64,000 bases of DNA from Variovorax sp. MHTC-1. Its GTDB lineage: Bacteria > Pseudomonadota > Gammaproteobacteria > Burkholderiales > Burkholderiaceae_C. Positions 53,657 to 62,086 of the stretch are shown here, one piece after another (the first letter of the stretch is position 1; each line of letters begins with the position of its first letter). The position numbers and the translations under genes were made by a program. The stretch is from positions 372,001 to 436,000 of the forward strand of contig NZ_RWKI01000003.1 in assembly GCF_003984645.1 (NCBI RefSeq). Direction: 5' to 3'. The notes under the pieces are model-generated. The model was given only the letters and a program-made list of their open reading frames with translations. It was not told the DNA's origin and made no database searches.

Positions 53657-54820
53657 TCAGATCTTCAGCGCCGGCACGTCGATCCAGCGCCGGTCCTTCC
53701 AGGATTCGAGCGCGGCCTCCACCAGCTGCACGCCCTTGGCGCCTTCGGGCAGCGTCCACTTGTAGGGCGCGTTTTCCACCACGTGGCGGATGAAGTGCTC
53801 CCACTGGATCTTGAATCCGTTGTCGTAGGGCTGCGAATCGGGGATTTCCTGCCACTGGTCGAAGAAGTTCATGGTCTGCTTCTCGTCCGGGTTCCAGATC
53901 GGGCGCGGCGTGGCCACGCGCGACTGGGCGCGGCAGGAAGACAGGCCCGCCACGGCCGAACCGTCGGTGCCGTCGACGTGGAAGGTCACGAGGTCGTCGC
54001 GGCGCACGCGCGTGGCCCAGCTCATGTTGAGCTGCGCGATCACCGGTTCGCCGCTGTGGCCGCGCAGCTCGCAGGTGGCGTAGGCGGCGTCGTCGGCGGT
54101 GGCTTCGTAAGGCTTGCCGTCCTCGTCCCAGCGCTTGGGGATGTGCGTGGCACCGAGGCACGAGACCGACTGCACCTCGCCGAACAGGTTGTCGAGCACA
54201 TAGCGCCAGTGGCACATCATGTCCAGGATCATGCCGCCGCCGTCTTCCTTGCGGTAGTTCCACGAGGGGCGCTGGATCGGCTGCAGGTCACCCTCGAACA
54301 CCCAGTAGCCGAACTCCAGGCGCACCGAGAGCATGCGGCCGAAGAAGCCGGCGCGGCGCAGCATGTCGAGCTTGCGCAGGCCGGGGAGGAAGAGCTTGTC
54401 CTGCACCGCGCCGTGCTTGAGGCCCGAGCCTTCCGCCAGGCGTGCGATCTCCACTGCCTCGTTGAGGTTGGTCGCGATCGGCTTCTCGCAGTACACGTGC
54501 TTGCCGGCGCGGATCGCCTTGGCCAGCAGGGTGGGGCGCATTTGCGTAGTACCGGCGTCGAAGAAGATCGTGTCGTCCTTGTTCTCCAGCGCGCGATCGA
54601 GGTCGGTGCCCCAGCGCTGGATGCCGTGCGCCTTGGCCAGCGCCTCGATCTTCTCGGCGTTGCGGCCGATGAGGATCGGGTCGGGCATGACCTTGTCGCC
54701 GTTGGAGAGCGTGACGCCGCCCTGGGCGCGGATCGCGACGATCGAACGGATCAGGTGCTGGTTCATGCCCATGCGTCCGGTGACGCCGTGCATGATGATT
54801 CCGAGTCGTTGCTGTGCCAT
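53657..54820 (-). CDS. Gfo/Idh/MocA family oxidoreductase
   Basis: 387 aa. The N-terminal NAD(P) domain begins RLGIIMHGVTGRMGMNQHLI. The hallmark EKPIATNLNEA is near residue 115, followed by a C-terminal alpha/beta domain containing SWNYRKEDGGGMILDMMCHWRYVLD with the conserved DMMCHW (D..xH) catalytic type. It oxidises a hydroxyl on a sugar, inositol or glycoside, often at C3. It is the second gene of the operon and probably the first chemical step. Confidence 0.9.
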   Translation of the reverse strand: MAQQRLGIIMHGVTGRMGMNQHLIRSIVAIRAQGGVTLSNGDKVMPDPILIGRNAEKIEALAKAHGIQRWGTDLDRALENKDDTIFFDAGTTQMRPTLLAKAIRAGKHVYCEKPIATNLNEAVEIARLAEGSGLKHGAVQDKLFLPGLRKLDMLRRAGFFGRMLSVRLEFGYWVFEGDLQPIQRPSWNYRKEDGGGMILDMMCHWRYVLDNLFGEVQSVSCLGATHIPKRWDEDGKPYEATADDAAYATCELRGHSGEPVIAQLNMSWATRVRRDDLVTFHVDGTDGSAVAGLSSCRAQSRVATPRPIWNPDEKQTMNFFDQWQEIPDSQPYDNGFKIQWEHFIRHVVENAPYKWTLPEGAKGVQLVEAALESWKDRRWIDVPALKI

Positions 54821-54844
54821 GTATGTATTTCCTTCCTTGAGTCT

Positions 54845-55819
54845 TTACTGCGTCGGCGTGAGGCCTGCGGCCTTCACGAGCTTGGCGTTGCTGGCGATTT
54901 CTTCCTTGATGTAGGCATCGAACTGCTCGGGCTTGAGCGTCCAGGCGTCAGCGCCGAGTTTCAGGAAGCGTTCCTTGACCTCCGGGCTGGCGAGCGCCTT
55001 CGCGACCTCGTCGTGCAGCCGGATCACGATGTCGCGCGGCGTCTTGGCGGGCGCCATCATTCCGATCCAGAAATTGAACTCGGAGCCGGGCACGCCGGCC
55101 TCGGTCGTGGTCGGCACGTCGGGCAGCGCCGCCGCGCGCTTGGGCGAGCCCACGGCCAGCGCGAGCAGTTGGCCGTCCTTGATCTGTCCGATGACCGGCG
55201 CGATCGGCGAGAAGTAATAGTCGACGCGGCCGGCCAGCACTTCGGTCACGGCTTCGGCCGAGCCCTTGAACGGGATGTTGGTGGCATCGATGTTGGCGGC
55301 CAGCTTGAACTTCTCCGCGTTCAAGTGCGTGGCGCTGCCTTGGCCGGCCGACGCGAAGTTGATGCTGCCGGGCTTGGCCTTGGCCGCCGCGATCAGGTCC
55401 TTCAGCGTCTTGATGTTCTTCGAGGGCGAGATCACCAGCGCGTTCGGCAGCGAGGCGATCGGCGTGACGCCGGCGAAGTCGCTCATCGTGTCGAAGGGCA
55501 GCTTGGCGAAGGTCGAGGGGCTGACCGTGTGCGAGGACGAGTGGATCATGATCGTGTAGCCGTCCGGCGCTGCCGTGGCCACGGCCTGCTGGCCGATGGT
55601 GCCGCTGGCGCCGCCGCGGTTGTCGATCACCAGGGTCTGGCCCATGCTGGCTCCCATCTTGTCGGCGATGGCGCGCGCAATGATGTCGGTGGTGCTGCCG
55701 GCCGCGAAGGGCACGATCACGCGGATCGGCTTGTTGGGATAGGCGCCTTGCGCCGCAGCGCCGAGCGAGGTGCTGAGCGCCAGCGCGGCGATGAGGGCGG
55801 TGCGTCGGGTCGTGGGCAT
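54845..55819 (-). CDS. Tripartite tricarboxylate transporter substrate-binding protein (Bug family)
   Basis: 324 aa from the ATG at 55819 (MPTTRRTALIAALALSTSLG), signal peptide to about residue 23. YPNKPIRVIVPFAAGSTTDIIARAIADKMG, LVIDNRGGASGTIGQQAVA and INFASAGQGSATHLNAEKF are Bug motifs. It is a second binding protein in the same operon as tctCBA and may offer another ligand to the same permease. First gene of the operon. A palindromic operator lies 20 bp upstream of its start. Confidence 0.92.
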   Translation of the reverse strand: MPTTRRTALIAALALSTSLGAAAQGAYPNKPIRVIVPFAAGSTTDIIARAIADKMGASMGQTLVIDNRGGASGTIGQQAVATAAPDGYTIMIHSSSHTVSPSTFAKLPFDTMSDFAGVTPIASLPNALVISPSKNIKTLKDLIAAAKAKPGSINFASAGQGSATHLNAEKFKLAANIDATNIPFKGSAEAVTEVLAGRVDYYFSPIAPVIGQIKDGQLLALAVGSPKRAAALPDVPTTTEAGVPGSEFNFWIGMMAPAKTPRDIVIRLHDEVAKALASPEVKERFLKLGADAWTLKPEQFDAYIKEEIASNAKLVKAAGLTPTQ

Positions 55820-55838
55820 GGGGAGTCTCCTTGTGTGC

Positions 55839-55858
55839 AATTCACCAAAAAGTGAATT
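55839..55858. promoter_or_regulatory. Putative TetR operator at the catabolic operon promoter
   Basis: A perfect inverted repeat AATTCAC-CAAAAA-GTGAATT. The half-site AATTCACC recurs in the palindrome between tetR and the TPP enzyme gene (56573-56593), which supports a shared regulator. It lies 20-39 bp upstream of the first operon gene, a fitting place for a repressor. Confidence 0.6.
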
Positions 55859-55918
55859 AGAGATTCTAAAAAGCCATGCGCCGGCCCGTCAACGGCCGAA
55901 CCCTAGGAGATACCCGTA

Positions 55919-56566
55919 TCAGCGCAGCACGTAGCCCAGCACCAGGTCGGTCATGTGCGACAGCCGCTGCGCCATGGCCTTGGGCGCGCGCAGGTCGCGG
56001 CCGAAGACGGCCGACAGCGTGTCGTTGTTCGAGAGATAGAAGTAGCAGAGCGAGGCGATGGAAATGTAGAGCTGCACCGGGTCGACGCCGGCGCGGAAGA
56101 GGTTGTCCCTGCGGCCGCGCTCGAGCACCGTGTCGAGCAGCTGAACCAGCGGCGAGTTCATTTCCTGGATGCGGTCGGAGCGCTTGAGATGGGTCGCGCG
56201 GTGCAGGTTTTCGCTGTTGAGCAGCGTGATGAACTCGGGGTGGTCGAGGTAGTAGTGCCAGGTGAAGGAGATCAATCGCCGGATCGCTTCGACCGGCTCG
56301 ATCTCGTCGAGGTGGAGCATCTGCTCTGCCTCGCGGATGTCGGCATATGTGCGTTCGAGCACGGCTAGGAACAAGTCGTCCTTGCTGCCGAAGTAGTAGT
56401 AGATCAGGCGCTTGTTGAGCCCGGCGCGCGCCGCGATGCTGTCCATGCGCGCACCGGCGAGGCCGCGCTGCGCGAACTCGTCCCGCGCCGAGGCCAGGAT
56501 CGCGAGTTGCGAGCGATCCGCGTCGCGCGAGCGCGGTTCTGCGGACGCAGGGAGTGGGGCTTTCAT
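55919..56566 (-). CDS. TetR family transcriptional regulator
   Basis: 215 aa. The HTH domain (about residues 18-65) reads LAILASARDEFAQRGLAGARMDSIAARAGLNKRLIYYYFGSKDDLF. The C-terminal ligand domain contains EPVEAIRRLISFTWHYYLDHPEF and RAGVDPVQLYISIASLCYFYLSN, as in RutR/YcdC-like members. It is flanked by two matching palindromes (55839 and 56573), one at the 11-gene operon and one at its own start and the divergent TPP gene, so it is the probable local repressor. Confidence 0.92.
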   Translation of the reverse strand: MKAPLPASAEPRSRDADRSQLAILASARDEFAQRGLAGARMDSIAARAGLNKRLIYYYFGSKDDLFLAVLERTYADIREAEQMLHLDEIEPVEAIRRLISFTWHYYLDHPEFITLLNSENLHRATHLKRSDRIQEMNSPLVQLLDTVLERGRRDNLFRAGVDPVQLYISIASLCYFYLSNNDTLSAVFGRDLRAPKAMAQRLSHMTDLVLGYVLR

Positions 56567-56572
56567 GAACGG

Positions 56573-56593
56573 AATTTAACCAGTTGGTGAATT
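56573..56593. promoter_or_regulatory. Putative TetR operator between tetR and the TPP enzyme gene
   Basis: AATTTAAC-CAGTT-GGTGAATT, an imperfect palindrome with the same half-site (GGTGAATT = AATTCACC) as the palindrome at 55839-55858. It lies 7 bp upstream of the tetR start codon and 67 bp before the TPP gene, where a repressor could block both. Confidence 0.55.
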
Positions 56594-56659
56594 AAGACAA
56601 GGGATTTCGGTGCACGCAGATAATCCGCGCACCGATATTGCAACAGAGGCATCACGTCC

Positions 56660-58384
56660 ATGAGTTCATCGCAACCTGCAGGCCACTTGATCGTCGAGTG
56701 CCTGGTCGAGCAAGGCGTGGAGCTGGCCTTCGGCGTCCCGGGCGAGAGCTTTCTGGCGGTGCTCGATGGCTTCCATGCCTATGGCGAACGCATCCGCTTC
56801 ATCGTCAATCGACAGGAGGGCGGGGCGGCCTTCATGGCCGAGGCGCACGGCAAGCTCAGCGGTCGACCGGGCATCTGCTTCGTGACGCGCGGCCCGGGCG
56901 CCACCAATGCCTCGATCGGCGTGCACAACGCTTTCCAGGATTCGACGCCGATGGTGCTTTTCGTGGGCGACGTCGGCAGCGACTTCCGCGATCGCGAGGC
57001 CTTCCAGGAGGTCGACTACGGCAGCTTCTTCGGCCCCAGCACCAAGGGCTTCGCCAAGCGCGTGGAGCGCATCGACGATGCCGACCGCATTCCCGAGTAC
57101 ATCGCGCGCGCCTTCGCCACGGCGATGAACGGCCGTCCCGGGCCGGTGGTGCTCGTGCTGCCCGAAGATATGCTGCGCATCATGACCTCGGCGCGGCCGC
57201 TGGCGCGCGTGGAGGCCGTGCAGCCCTGGAGCGACCCCGGCGCCTTGCGTACATTGCGCGCGCTGCTGATGAAGGCCGAGCGCCCGCTGGTGATCGCCGG
57301 CGGCGGCGGCTGGACCGTGCAGGCGGCGCAGGCGCTGCAACGCTTCGCGGAGAACTGGCGGCTGCCGGTCGCCAATGCTTTTCGCTTCCAGGACACCTTC
57401 GACAACCATCATCCGCTCTATGCCGGCGACGTCGGCATCGCGATCAATCCGAAGCTGGCCGAGCGCGTGAGGCAGAGCGACCTGGTCCTCGTGATCGGCC
57501 CGCGCCTCGGCGAGATGACCACCGGCGGCTATACGCTGCTCAAAGCGCCGAAGGCAAGGCAGACGCTGGTGCACATCCATGCCAGCGCCGAAGAGCTCAA
57601 CCGAGTCTACCAAGCCGACCTGGCCATCAATGCCGGCATGAGCGCGGCCGCGCGCAGTCTCGAGGTGCTGAGCGCGCCGGCCGAACTGCCTTGGGAGGCG
57701 TGGACGGCGCAGGCCAACGCGGACTACCTCGCGAACCTCGAGCCCCAGGCCCTCGCGGGCTTGCCGGCCGAGACGCCGCGCGGCGCGGTCGACATGGCGG
57801 CGGTGGTTCGGCTGCTGCAGCAGCACCTGCCGCAGGACGCGGCCATCACCAACGGCGCGGGCAACTTCGCGAGCTGGGTGCATCGCTACTTCCGCTACCA
57901 CGGCCTCGCGAAGGGCCACAAGACACAGCTCGCGCCGACCAGCGGCGCCATGGGCTACGGCGTGCCCGCCGGCATCGCGGCCAACATCGCCACCGGGCGC
58001 GTCGCCTTCACCATTGCCGGCGACGGCGACTTCCTGATGAACGGACAGGAGCTCGCCACCGCTTCGCAGCACGGAGGCAAGAGCATCATCGTGCTGCTCA
58101 ACAACAGCATGTTCGGCACCATTCGCATGCACCAGGAGCGCGAGTACCCGGCGAATGTCAGTGGCACGGCCTTGCGCAATCCGGACTTCTGCGCGCTGGC
58201 CCGCGCCTACGGCTATGCGGCCGAACGCGTGACCGAGACCGCCCAGTTCGAAGCTGCGCTGCTGCGCGCGCTGGCGGCCGAGACGGGGACGCTGATCGAA
58301 ATTCCGCTGGATCCCGAGGTGATCACGACACGCGGCACGCTGTCGTCGATCACCCAGGCCGCGCAGGCGCGACCGCGCGTGTAG
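56660..58384 (+). CDS. Thiamine pyrophosphate-dependent enzyme (acetolactate synthase-like)
   Basis: 574 aa. The N-domain has GVPGESFLAVLDG and the catalytic glutamate in VNRQEGGAAFMAEA (about residue 54). The C-domain TPP-Mg motif is GDGDFLMNGQELATASQHGGKSIIVLLNN. The fold is that of acetolactate synthase, glyoxylate carboligase and related decarboxylases; no FAD-specific test is possible here. Because it shares the operator with the sugar-type operon, it likely condenses or decarboxylates an end product of that pathway. A bidirectional terminator follows. Confidence 0.88.
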   Translation: MSSSQPAGHLIVECLVEQGVELAFGVPGESFLAVLDGFHAYGERIRFIVNRQEGGAAFMAEAHGKLSGRPGICFVTRGPGATNASIGVHNAFQDSTPMVLFVGDVGSDFRDREAFQEVDYGSFFGPSTKGFAKRVERIDDADRIPEYIARAFATAMNGRPGPVVLVLPEDMLRIMTSARPLARVEAVQPWSDPGALRTLRALLMKAERPLVIAGGGGWTVQAAQALQRFAENWRLPVANAFRFQDTFDNHHPLYAGDVGIAINPKLAERVRQSDLVLVIGPRLGEMTTGGYTLLKAPKARQTLVHIHASAEELNRVYQADLAINAGMSAAARSLEVLSAPAELPWEAWTAQANADYLANLEPQALAGLPAETPRGAVDMAAVVRLLQQHLPQDAAITNGAGNFASWVHRYFRYHGLAKGHKTQLAPTSGAMGYGVPAGIAANIATGRVAFTIAGDGDFLMNGQELATASQHGGKSIIVLLNNSMFGTIRMHQEREYPANVSGTALRNPDFCALARAYGYAAERVTETAQFEAALLRALAAETGTLIEIPLDPEVITTRGTLSSITQAAQARPRV

Positions 58385-58387
58385 GGC

Positions 58388-58415
58388 AAAAAAAAGCCGG
58401 CTCGCGCCGGCTTTC
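58388..58415. terminator. Bidirectional terminator between the TPP gene and the H1-like gene
   Basis: GCCGGC-TCGC-GCCGGC (58396-58411) is flanked by eight As on the left (58388-58395) and TTTCTT on the right. Both convergent genes (TPP enzyme stop 58384; H1-like gene stop 58447) can use it. Confidence 0.85.
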
Positions 58416-58446
58416 TTCACTCGGGGCGCCGATGGCGCTCCGGGGC

Positions 58447-58863
58447 TCACTTGACGTGCTTGCCGATCAAGGAGGCGAGCTCGAACATCGACACTTGCGG
58501 CTTGCCGAAGATTTCCTTCAGCTTGGCATCGGCGTTGATGTTGCGCTTGTTGGCCTTGTCTTGAAGATTGTTCTTCTTGATGTAGTCCCACAACTTGCTC
58601 ACGACAGCGGTGCGCGGCAGTGGCGTCGAGCCGACCACGGCAGCGAGCGCCGGGCTGGGGGTCAGGGCCTTCATGAACGCGGCGTTGGGCGTGCGCTTCT
58701 TGGCGGGAGCTGCCTTCTTCGCAGGAGCCTTCTTGGCGGGAGCGGCCTTCTTAGCGGGAGCTGCCTTCTTCGCCGCAGCCTTCTTGGCAGGAGCCGCCTT
58801 CTTGGCCGGAGCGGCCTTTTTCGCAGGAGCTTTCTTGGCCGGAGCCTTCTTTGCAGTTGCCAT
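58447..58863 (-). CDS. Histone H1-like protein fused to a SWIB/MDM2 domain
   Basis: 138 aa. Residues 1-57 are repeats of PAKKA/APAKKAA type, a lysine-alanine-proline tail like histone H1 C-termini. Residues about 60-138 form a SWIB domain (ALTPSPALAAVVGS, RTAVVSKLWDYIKKNNLQD, INADAKLKEIFGKPQVSMFELASLIGKHV). The tail binds DNA without sequence preference; SWIB folds bind proteins in eukaryotic chromatin remodellers. It probably compacts the nucleoid. The repeat makes length variation likely. The 183 bp before it are AT-rich and hold an inverted CCAATGAAAAGCG motif. Confidence 0.92.
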   Translation of the reverse strand: MATAKKAPAKKAPAKKAAPAKKAAPAKKAAAKKAAPAKKAAPAKKAPAKKAAPAKKRTPNAAFMKALTPSPALAAVVGSTPLPRTAVVSKLWDYIKKNNLQDKANKRNINADAKLKEIFGKPQVSMFELASLIGKHVK

Positions 58864-58896
58864 GGTTGATTTCCTTTTTTGGATTGGACACTTTCA

Positions 58897-58983
58897 CCAA
58901 TGAAAAGCGGTGTCTCCACTGGCATTGCGGATGCTAAAGGAGAAGAAACGCGTTTCCAAGGGAAAAAGCGCTTTTTTCATTGG
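58897..58983. repeat. Inverted CCAATGAAAAGCG motif in the H1-like gene upstream region
   Basis: CCAATGAAAAGCG (58897-58909) has a near-exact inverted partner CGCTTTTTTCATTGG (58969-58983, two extra Ts). The space between contains AGAAGAAACGCGTTTCC, itself partly palindromic. This could be a regulator site pair or a large stem; no regulator is named. Confidence 0.4.
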
Positions 58984-59046
58984 GAGCTGTTGTTTTTTCA
59001 GAGGAGAGAAGTGCTCGTTTTCCCTCCGAGCGGTGCGCACGCTGTC

Positions 59047-60021
59047 TCAGGGGCGGCGCGAAGGCCACGTGGCGAGCACCACGCCGAGCAGCGCAAGCGC
59101 GAACGCGCAGACCTGCAGCAGCGACAAACTCTCGCCCAGAACGAGCACGCCGACGACGGCCGCGCTGATCGGCAGCATCACGGTGAACACGCCGGCCTGC
59201 GAGGCCGGCACGCCTTTGAGGCCGGTCATCCAGAGCCACACGGTCCAGATGCTCGCGGCCAGCGCATAGACGATCAGGAGGCCCCAGAGGCCGAGCGACA
59301 CCGCGCCGAAATCGAAGCGAAGCGCGAACCAGATACCCAGCGGCGTCGAGAGCACGAAGCCCCAAAGGTTGATCAGAGAAGAGATGCGCTTGGGGCCGAG
59401 CCGGCCGGTGAGCGACTTGCCGATCACAGCGTACGCGGACTCGCAGAGCACGGCGCAGAAGACCAGCAGGTTGCCGAGCCAGGGCATCGATGCCGACGCG
59501 CCGCTGCCTGGATGAGCTTGCGCGTGTGCCGGCGCGAACGCGAGCAGGCCGATGCCGAGCGCCGCGCAGGCGATCGCGATCCAGATGCGCATCGTGATGC
59601 GCTCGCGCAGAAACAGCCAGCTCGTGAGCGCGACGACGGCGGGGATCGACGCCATGATCACGCCCGCGGACACCGCGCTGGTCAGGCTCACGCCGAACAA
59701 CATGCAGATCGAGAACAGGAAGTTGCCGAGGAAGGACTCGAGAAAGACCAGGCCGCGCGTGCGCGCGGTCATCGCCGGCTCATCGCTCGGACGGCGCAGC
59801 CAATGCGGCATCGCCAACGCCGCTATGCCGAAGCGCAGCCACGCGAGCAGCAGCACCGGGAAGGCAACCACCAGCGGTTTGGAGAGTGCGACGTAGCTGC
59901 CGACGAGCGACATGCTCAGGGCCAGGCAACCGTAGGCCACGAAGCGGCCGGGTGCGGGGAGGGCGGTGTTCAATAGACTGGGCGCGTTGCGCAGCAAGAA
60001 TTGATTTCGATGATGCCCCAT
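59047..60021 (-). CDS. EamA/DMT family permease
   Basis: 324 aa if it starts at the ATG at 60021, which would overlap the divergent GGCT gene start by 12 bp. A TTG at 59973 gives 308 aa and no overlap and may be the true start. Ten membrane helices in two EamA repeats: FVAYGCLALSMSLVGSYVALSKPLVVAF and IPAVVALTSWLFLRERITMRIWIAIACAALG in the first, LVFCAVLCESAYAVIGKSLTG and ISAAVVGVLVLGESLSLLQ in the second. It is likely an exporter of amino acids or other metabolites. Substrate unknown. Confidence 0.87.
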   Translation of the reverse strand: MGHHRNQFLLRNAPSLLNTALPAPGRFVAYGCLALSMSLVGSYVALSKPLVVAFPVLLLAWLRFGIAALAMPHWLRRPSDEPAMTARTRGLVFLESFLGNFLFSICMLFGVSLTSAVSAGVIMASIPAVVALTSWLFLRERITMRIWIAIACAALGIGLLAFAPAHAQAHPGSGASASMPWLGNLLVFCAVLCESAYAVIGKSLTGRLGPKRISSLINLWGFVLSTPLGIWFALRFDFGAVSLGLWGLLIVYALAASIWTVWLWMTGLKGVPASQAGVFTVMLPISAAVVGVLVLGESLSLLQVCAFALALLGVVLATWPSRRP

Positions 60022-60429
60022 TCCGCAGGCCCGGCGGGCCCGACCCGCCACGTGTTCGTCTACGGCACCCTGCGCGCGGGCGGACGCAATGACATCGCTC
60101 GCTTCTCGCCGGCGCCCGAGCATGTGGCCGATGCCTCCATCGCGGGCACGCTGTACGACCTGGGCAGCTATCCGGGCGCCGTGCTCGGCGGGACCGCACG
60201 GGTGGTCGGCGAGATCTATGCCATCACATCGGCACTCGAAGCACAGCTCGATCTGCTCGAGGAAGTGAAGCCTGGCGACAGCGGCGAATACATCAAGCGG
60301 GAACTGAAAGTACAAGCCGGTGCAAAGGAACTCGTGTGCCTGGTCTATGAGATTCATCCGAAGCGCATCGTGGGCAGGCCGGTGATCGCGAGCGGCGACT
60401 GGCTGACGCACATGCGCTCGATTTCATGA
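60010..60429 (+). CDS. Gamma-glutamylcyclotransferase-like protein (AIG2/BtrG fold)
   Basis: 139 aa from the ATG at 60010 (second ATG at 60013). HVFVYGTLRAGGRND is the GGCT signature, followed by GTLYDLGSYPGAVLGG and GEIYAITSALEAQLDLLEEVKPGDSGEYIKREL with the likely catalytic glutamate near E73. The family cyclises gamma-glutamyl groups or has unknown housekeeping roles. Divergent from the DMT permease with overlapping or touching starts. Confidence 0.85.
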   Translation: MMPHSAGPAGPTRHVFVYGTLRAGGRNDIARFSPAPEHVADASIAGTLYDLGSYPGAVLGGTARVVGEIYAITSALEAQLDLLEEVKPGDSGEYIKRELKVQAGAKELVCLVYEIHPKRIVGRPVIASGDWLTHMRSIS

Positions 60430-60442
60430 ATGAAGAGTTCAT

Positions 60443-60574
60443 TGCACATCGCGAAATTTGTGCATGCTGCATTGCAATATTTTTTCTCAATACAAGAAAG
60501 TTTGTTCCGCATTGAGAAAATTTGCTGTAAGTGGTTGATTTTTAAGGGCAAAAAATATGTCTTCTATAAGACAT
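60443..60574 (+). promoter_or_regulatory. AT-rich regulatory region of aceA with three inverted repeats
   Basis: In the 218-bp space before aceA, unusually AT-rich for this genome, lie TGCACA-N10-TGTGCA (60443-60464), TTTTCTCAAT-N19-ATTGAGAAAA (60482-60520, perfect 10-bp arms) and ATGTCTT-CTAT-AAGACAT (60557-60574, perfect 7-bp arms). These are candidate operators for carbon-source control of isocitrate lyase. I cannot assign the regulators from sequence. Confidence 0.5.
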
Positions 60575-60647
60575 AAGAGTAGGAGGCCTGTCGTACAGTC
60601 ATTCCACGGCCCCAGCGCCCAACTCTCAATCAACCCTCGGAGTGACC

Positions 60648-61967
60648 ATGCCCCAAACCATCACTGAACAACTCAGCCGCGAACAGCAGATCGCCGCCCT
60701 CGAAAAAGACTGGGCCACCAACCCGCGCTGGAAGGGCATCAAGCGTGGCTACAGCGCAGCCGACGTGGTGCGCCTGCGTGGTTCCTTCCCGATCGAATAC
60801 ACCCTGGCGCGCCGCGGTGCCGAGAAGCTCTGGGATCTCGTGAACAACGAGCCCTACGTCAACTGCCTTGGCGCACTCACCGGCGGCCAGGCCATGCAGC
60901 AGGTCAAGGCCGGCGTCAAGGCGATCTACCTGTCCGGCTGGCAAGTCGCCGCCGACAACAACAGCTACGCCTCGATGTACCCCGACCAGTCGCTCTACCC
61001 GGTCGACTCCGTGCCGTCGGTGGTCGAGCGCATCAACAACACCTTCCGCCGCGCCGACGAGATCCAGTGGTCGAAGGGCGCGAACCCCAGCGACAAGGAC
61101 TATGTCGACTACTTCGCGCCGATCGTGGCCGATGCCGAAGCAGGCTTCGGCGGCGTGCTCAACGGTTTCGAGCTGATGAAGGCGATGATCAAGGCCGGCG
61201 CCGGCGGCGTGCACTTCGAGGACCAGCTCGCCTCGGTTAAGAAGTGCGGCCACATGGGCGGCAAGGTGCTGGTGCCGACCACCGAAGCGGTGCAGAAGCT
61301 GATCGCAGCGCGTATGGCGGCCGACGTCTGCGGCACGCCGACGCTCGTGATCGCCCGCACCGACGCCGAAGCGGCCGACCTGCTGACCAGCGACTACGAC
61401 GAGAACGACAAGCCCTTCCTCACGGGCGAGCGCACGGCCGAAGGCTTCTACAAGACGAAGAAGGGGATCGAGCAGGCGATCTCGCGCGCCGTCGCCTACG
61501 CCCACTATGCCGACCTGGTGTGGTGCGAGACCGGCACGCCCGACCTCGAGTTCGCGCGCAAGTTCGCCGAGGCCGTGCACAAGGTGCATCCCGGCAAGAT
61601 GCTGGCGTACAACTGCTCGCCCTCCTTCAACTGGAAGAAGAACCTCGACGACGCGACCATCGCCAGGTTCCAGAAGGAACTCGGCGCCATGGGCTACAAG
61701 TACCAGTTCATCACGCTGGCCGGCATCCACTCGATGTGGTTCAACATGTTCGACCTGGCGCAGGACTACGTGAAGCGCGGCATGTCCGCATACGTCGAGA
61801 AGGTTCAGGAGCCCGAGTTCGCGGCTCGCGATCGCGGCTACACCTTCGTGTCGCACCAGCAGGAAGTCGGCACCGGCTACTTCGACGAAGTGACGACCGT
61901 GATCCAGGGCGGCAAGTCGAGCGTGACGGCGCTCACCGGCTCGACCGAGGAAGAGCAGTTCCACTGA
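60648..61967 (+). CDS. aceA: Isocitrate lyase
   Basis: 439 aa from the ATG at 60648, with CTCGGAG upstream; an in-frame GTG at 60642 would add two residues. Active-site motif [16 protein letters not shown] (catalytic cysteine, about residue 201), [38 protein letters not shown], and [14 protein letters not shown] are all conserved. It splits isocitrate into glyoxylate and succinate, the first glyoxylate-shunt step needed on acetate or fatty acids. It stands alone; no malate synthase is near. Confidence 0.97.
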   Translation: MPQTITEQLSREQQIAALEKDWATNPRWKGIKRGYSAADVVRLRGSFPIEYTLARRGAEKLWDLVNNEPYVNCLGALTGGQAMQQVKAGVKAIYLSGWQVAADNNSYASMYPDQSLYPVDSVPSVVERINNTFRRADEIQWSKGANPSDKDYVDYFAPIVADAEAGFGGVLNGFELMKAMIKAGAGGVHFEDQLASVKKCGHMGGKVLVPTTEAVQKLIAARMAADVCGTPTLVIARTDAEAADLLTSDYDENDKPFLTGERTAEGFYKTKKGIEQAISRAVAYAHYADLVWCETGTPDLEFARKFAEAVHKVHPGKMLAYNCSPSFNWKKNLDDATIARFQKELGAMGYKYQFITLAGIHSMWFNMFDLAQDYVKRGMSAYVEKVQEPEFAARDRGYTFVSHQQEVGTGYFDEVTTVIQGGKSSVTALTGSTEEEQFH

Positions 61968-61990
61968 ACTTCATCGGCGCTTGAGTTTTG

Positions 61991-62022
61991 TCCCCGCGCG
62001 AGCAATCCGCGGGGATTTTTTT
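61991..62022 (+). terminator. Intrinsic terminator after aceA
   Basis: TCCCCGCG (61991-61998) pairs with CGCGGGGA (62008-62015) around a 9-base loop and is followed by seven Ts. It lies 24 bp past the aceA stop. Confidence 0.9.
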
Positions 62023-62086
62023 CGGCTGCGGATAGAATCGACAGCTCCGTCTCAGCAGCAACAAGAGCGAGAAAGGCACCTTGGTT

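Noticed and set aside
53540..55855. 771-codon plus-strand ORF opposite the oxidoreductase and Bug receptor genes
   Set aside because: Antisense shadow; the minus-strand genes have clear motifs and operon spacing.
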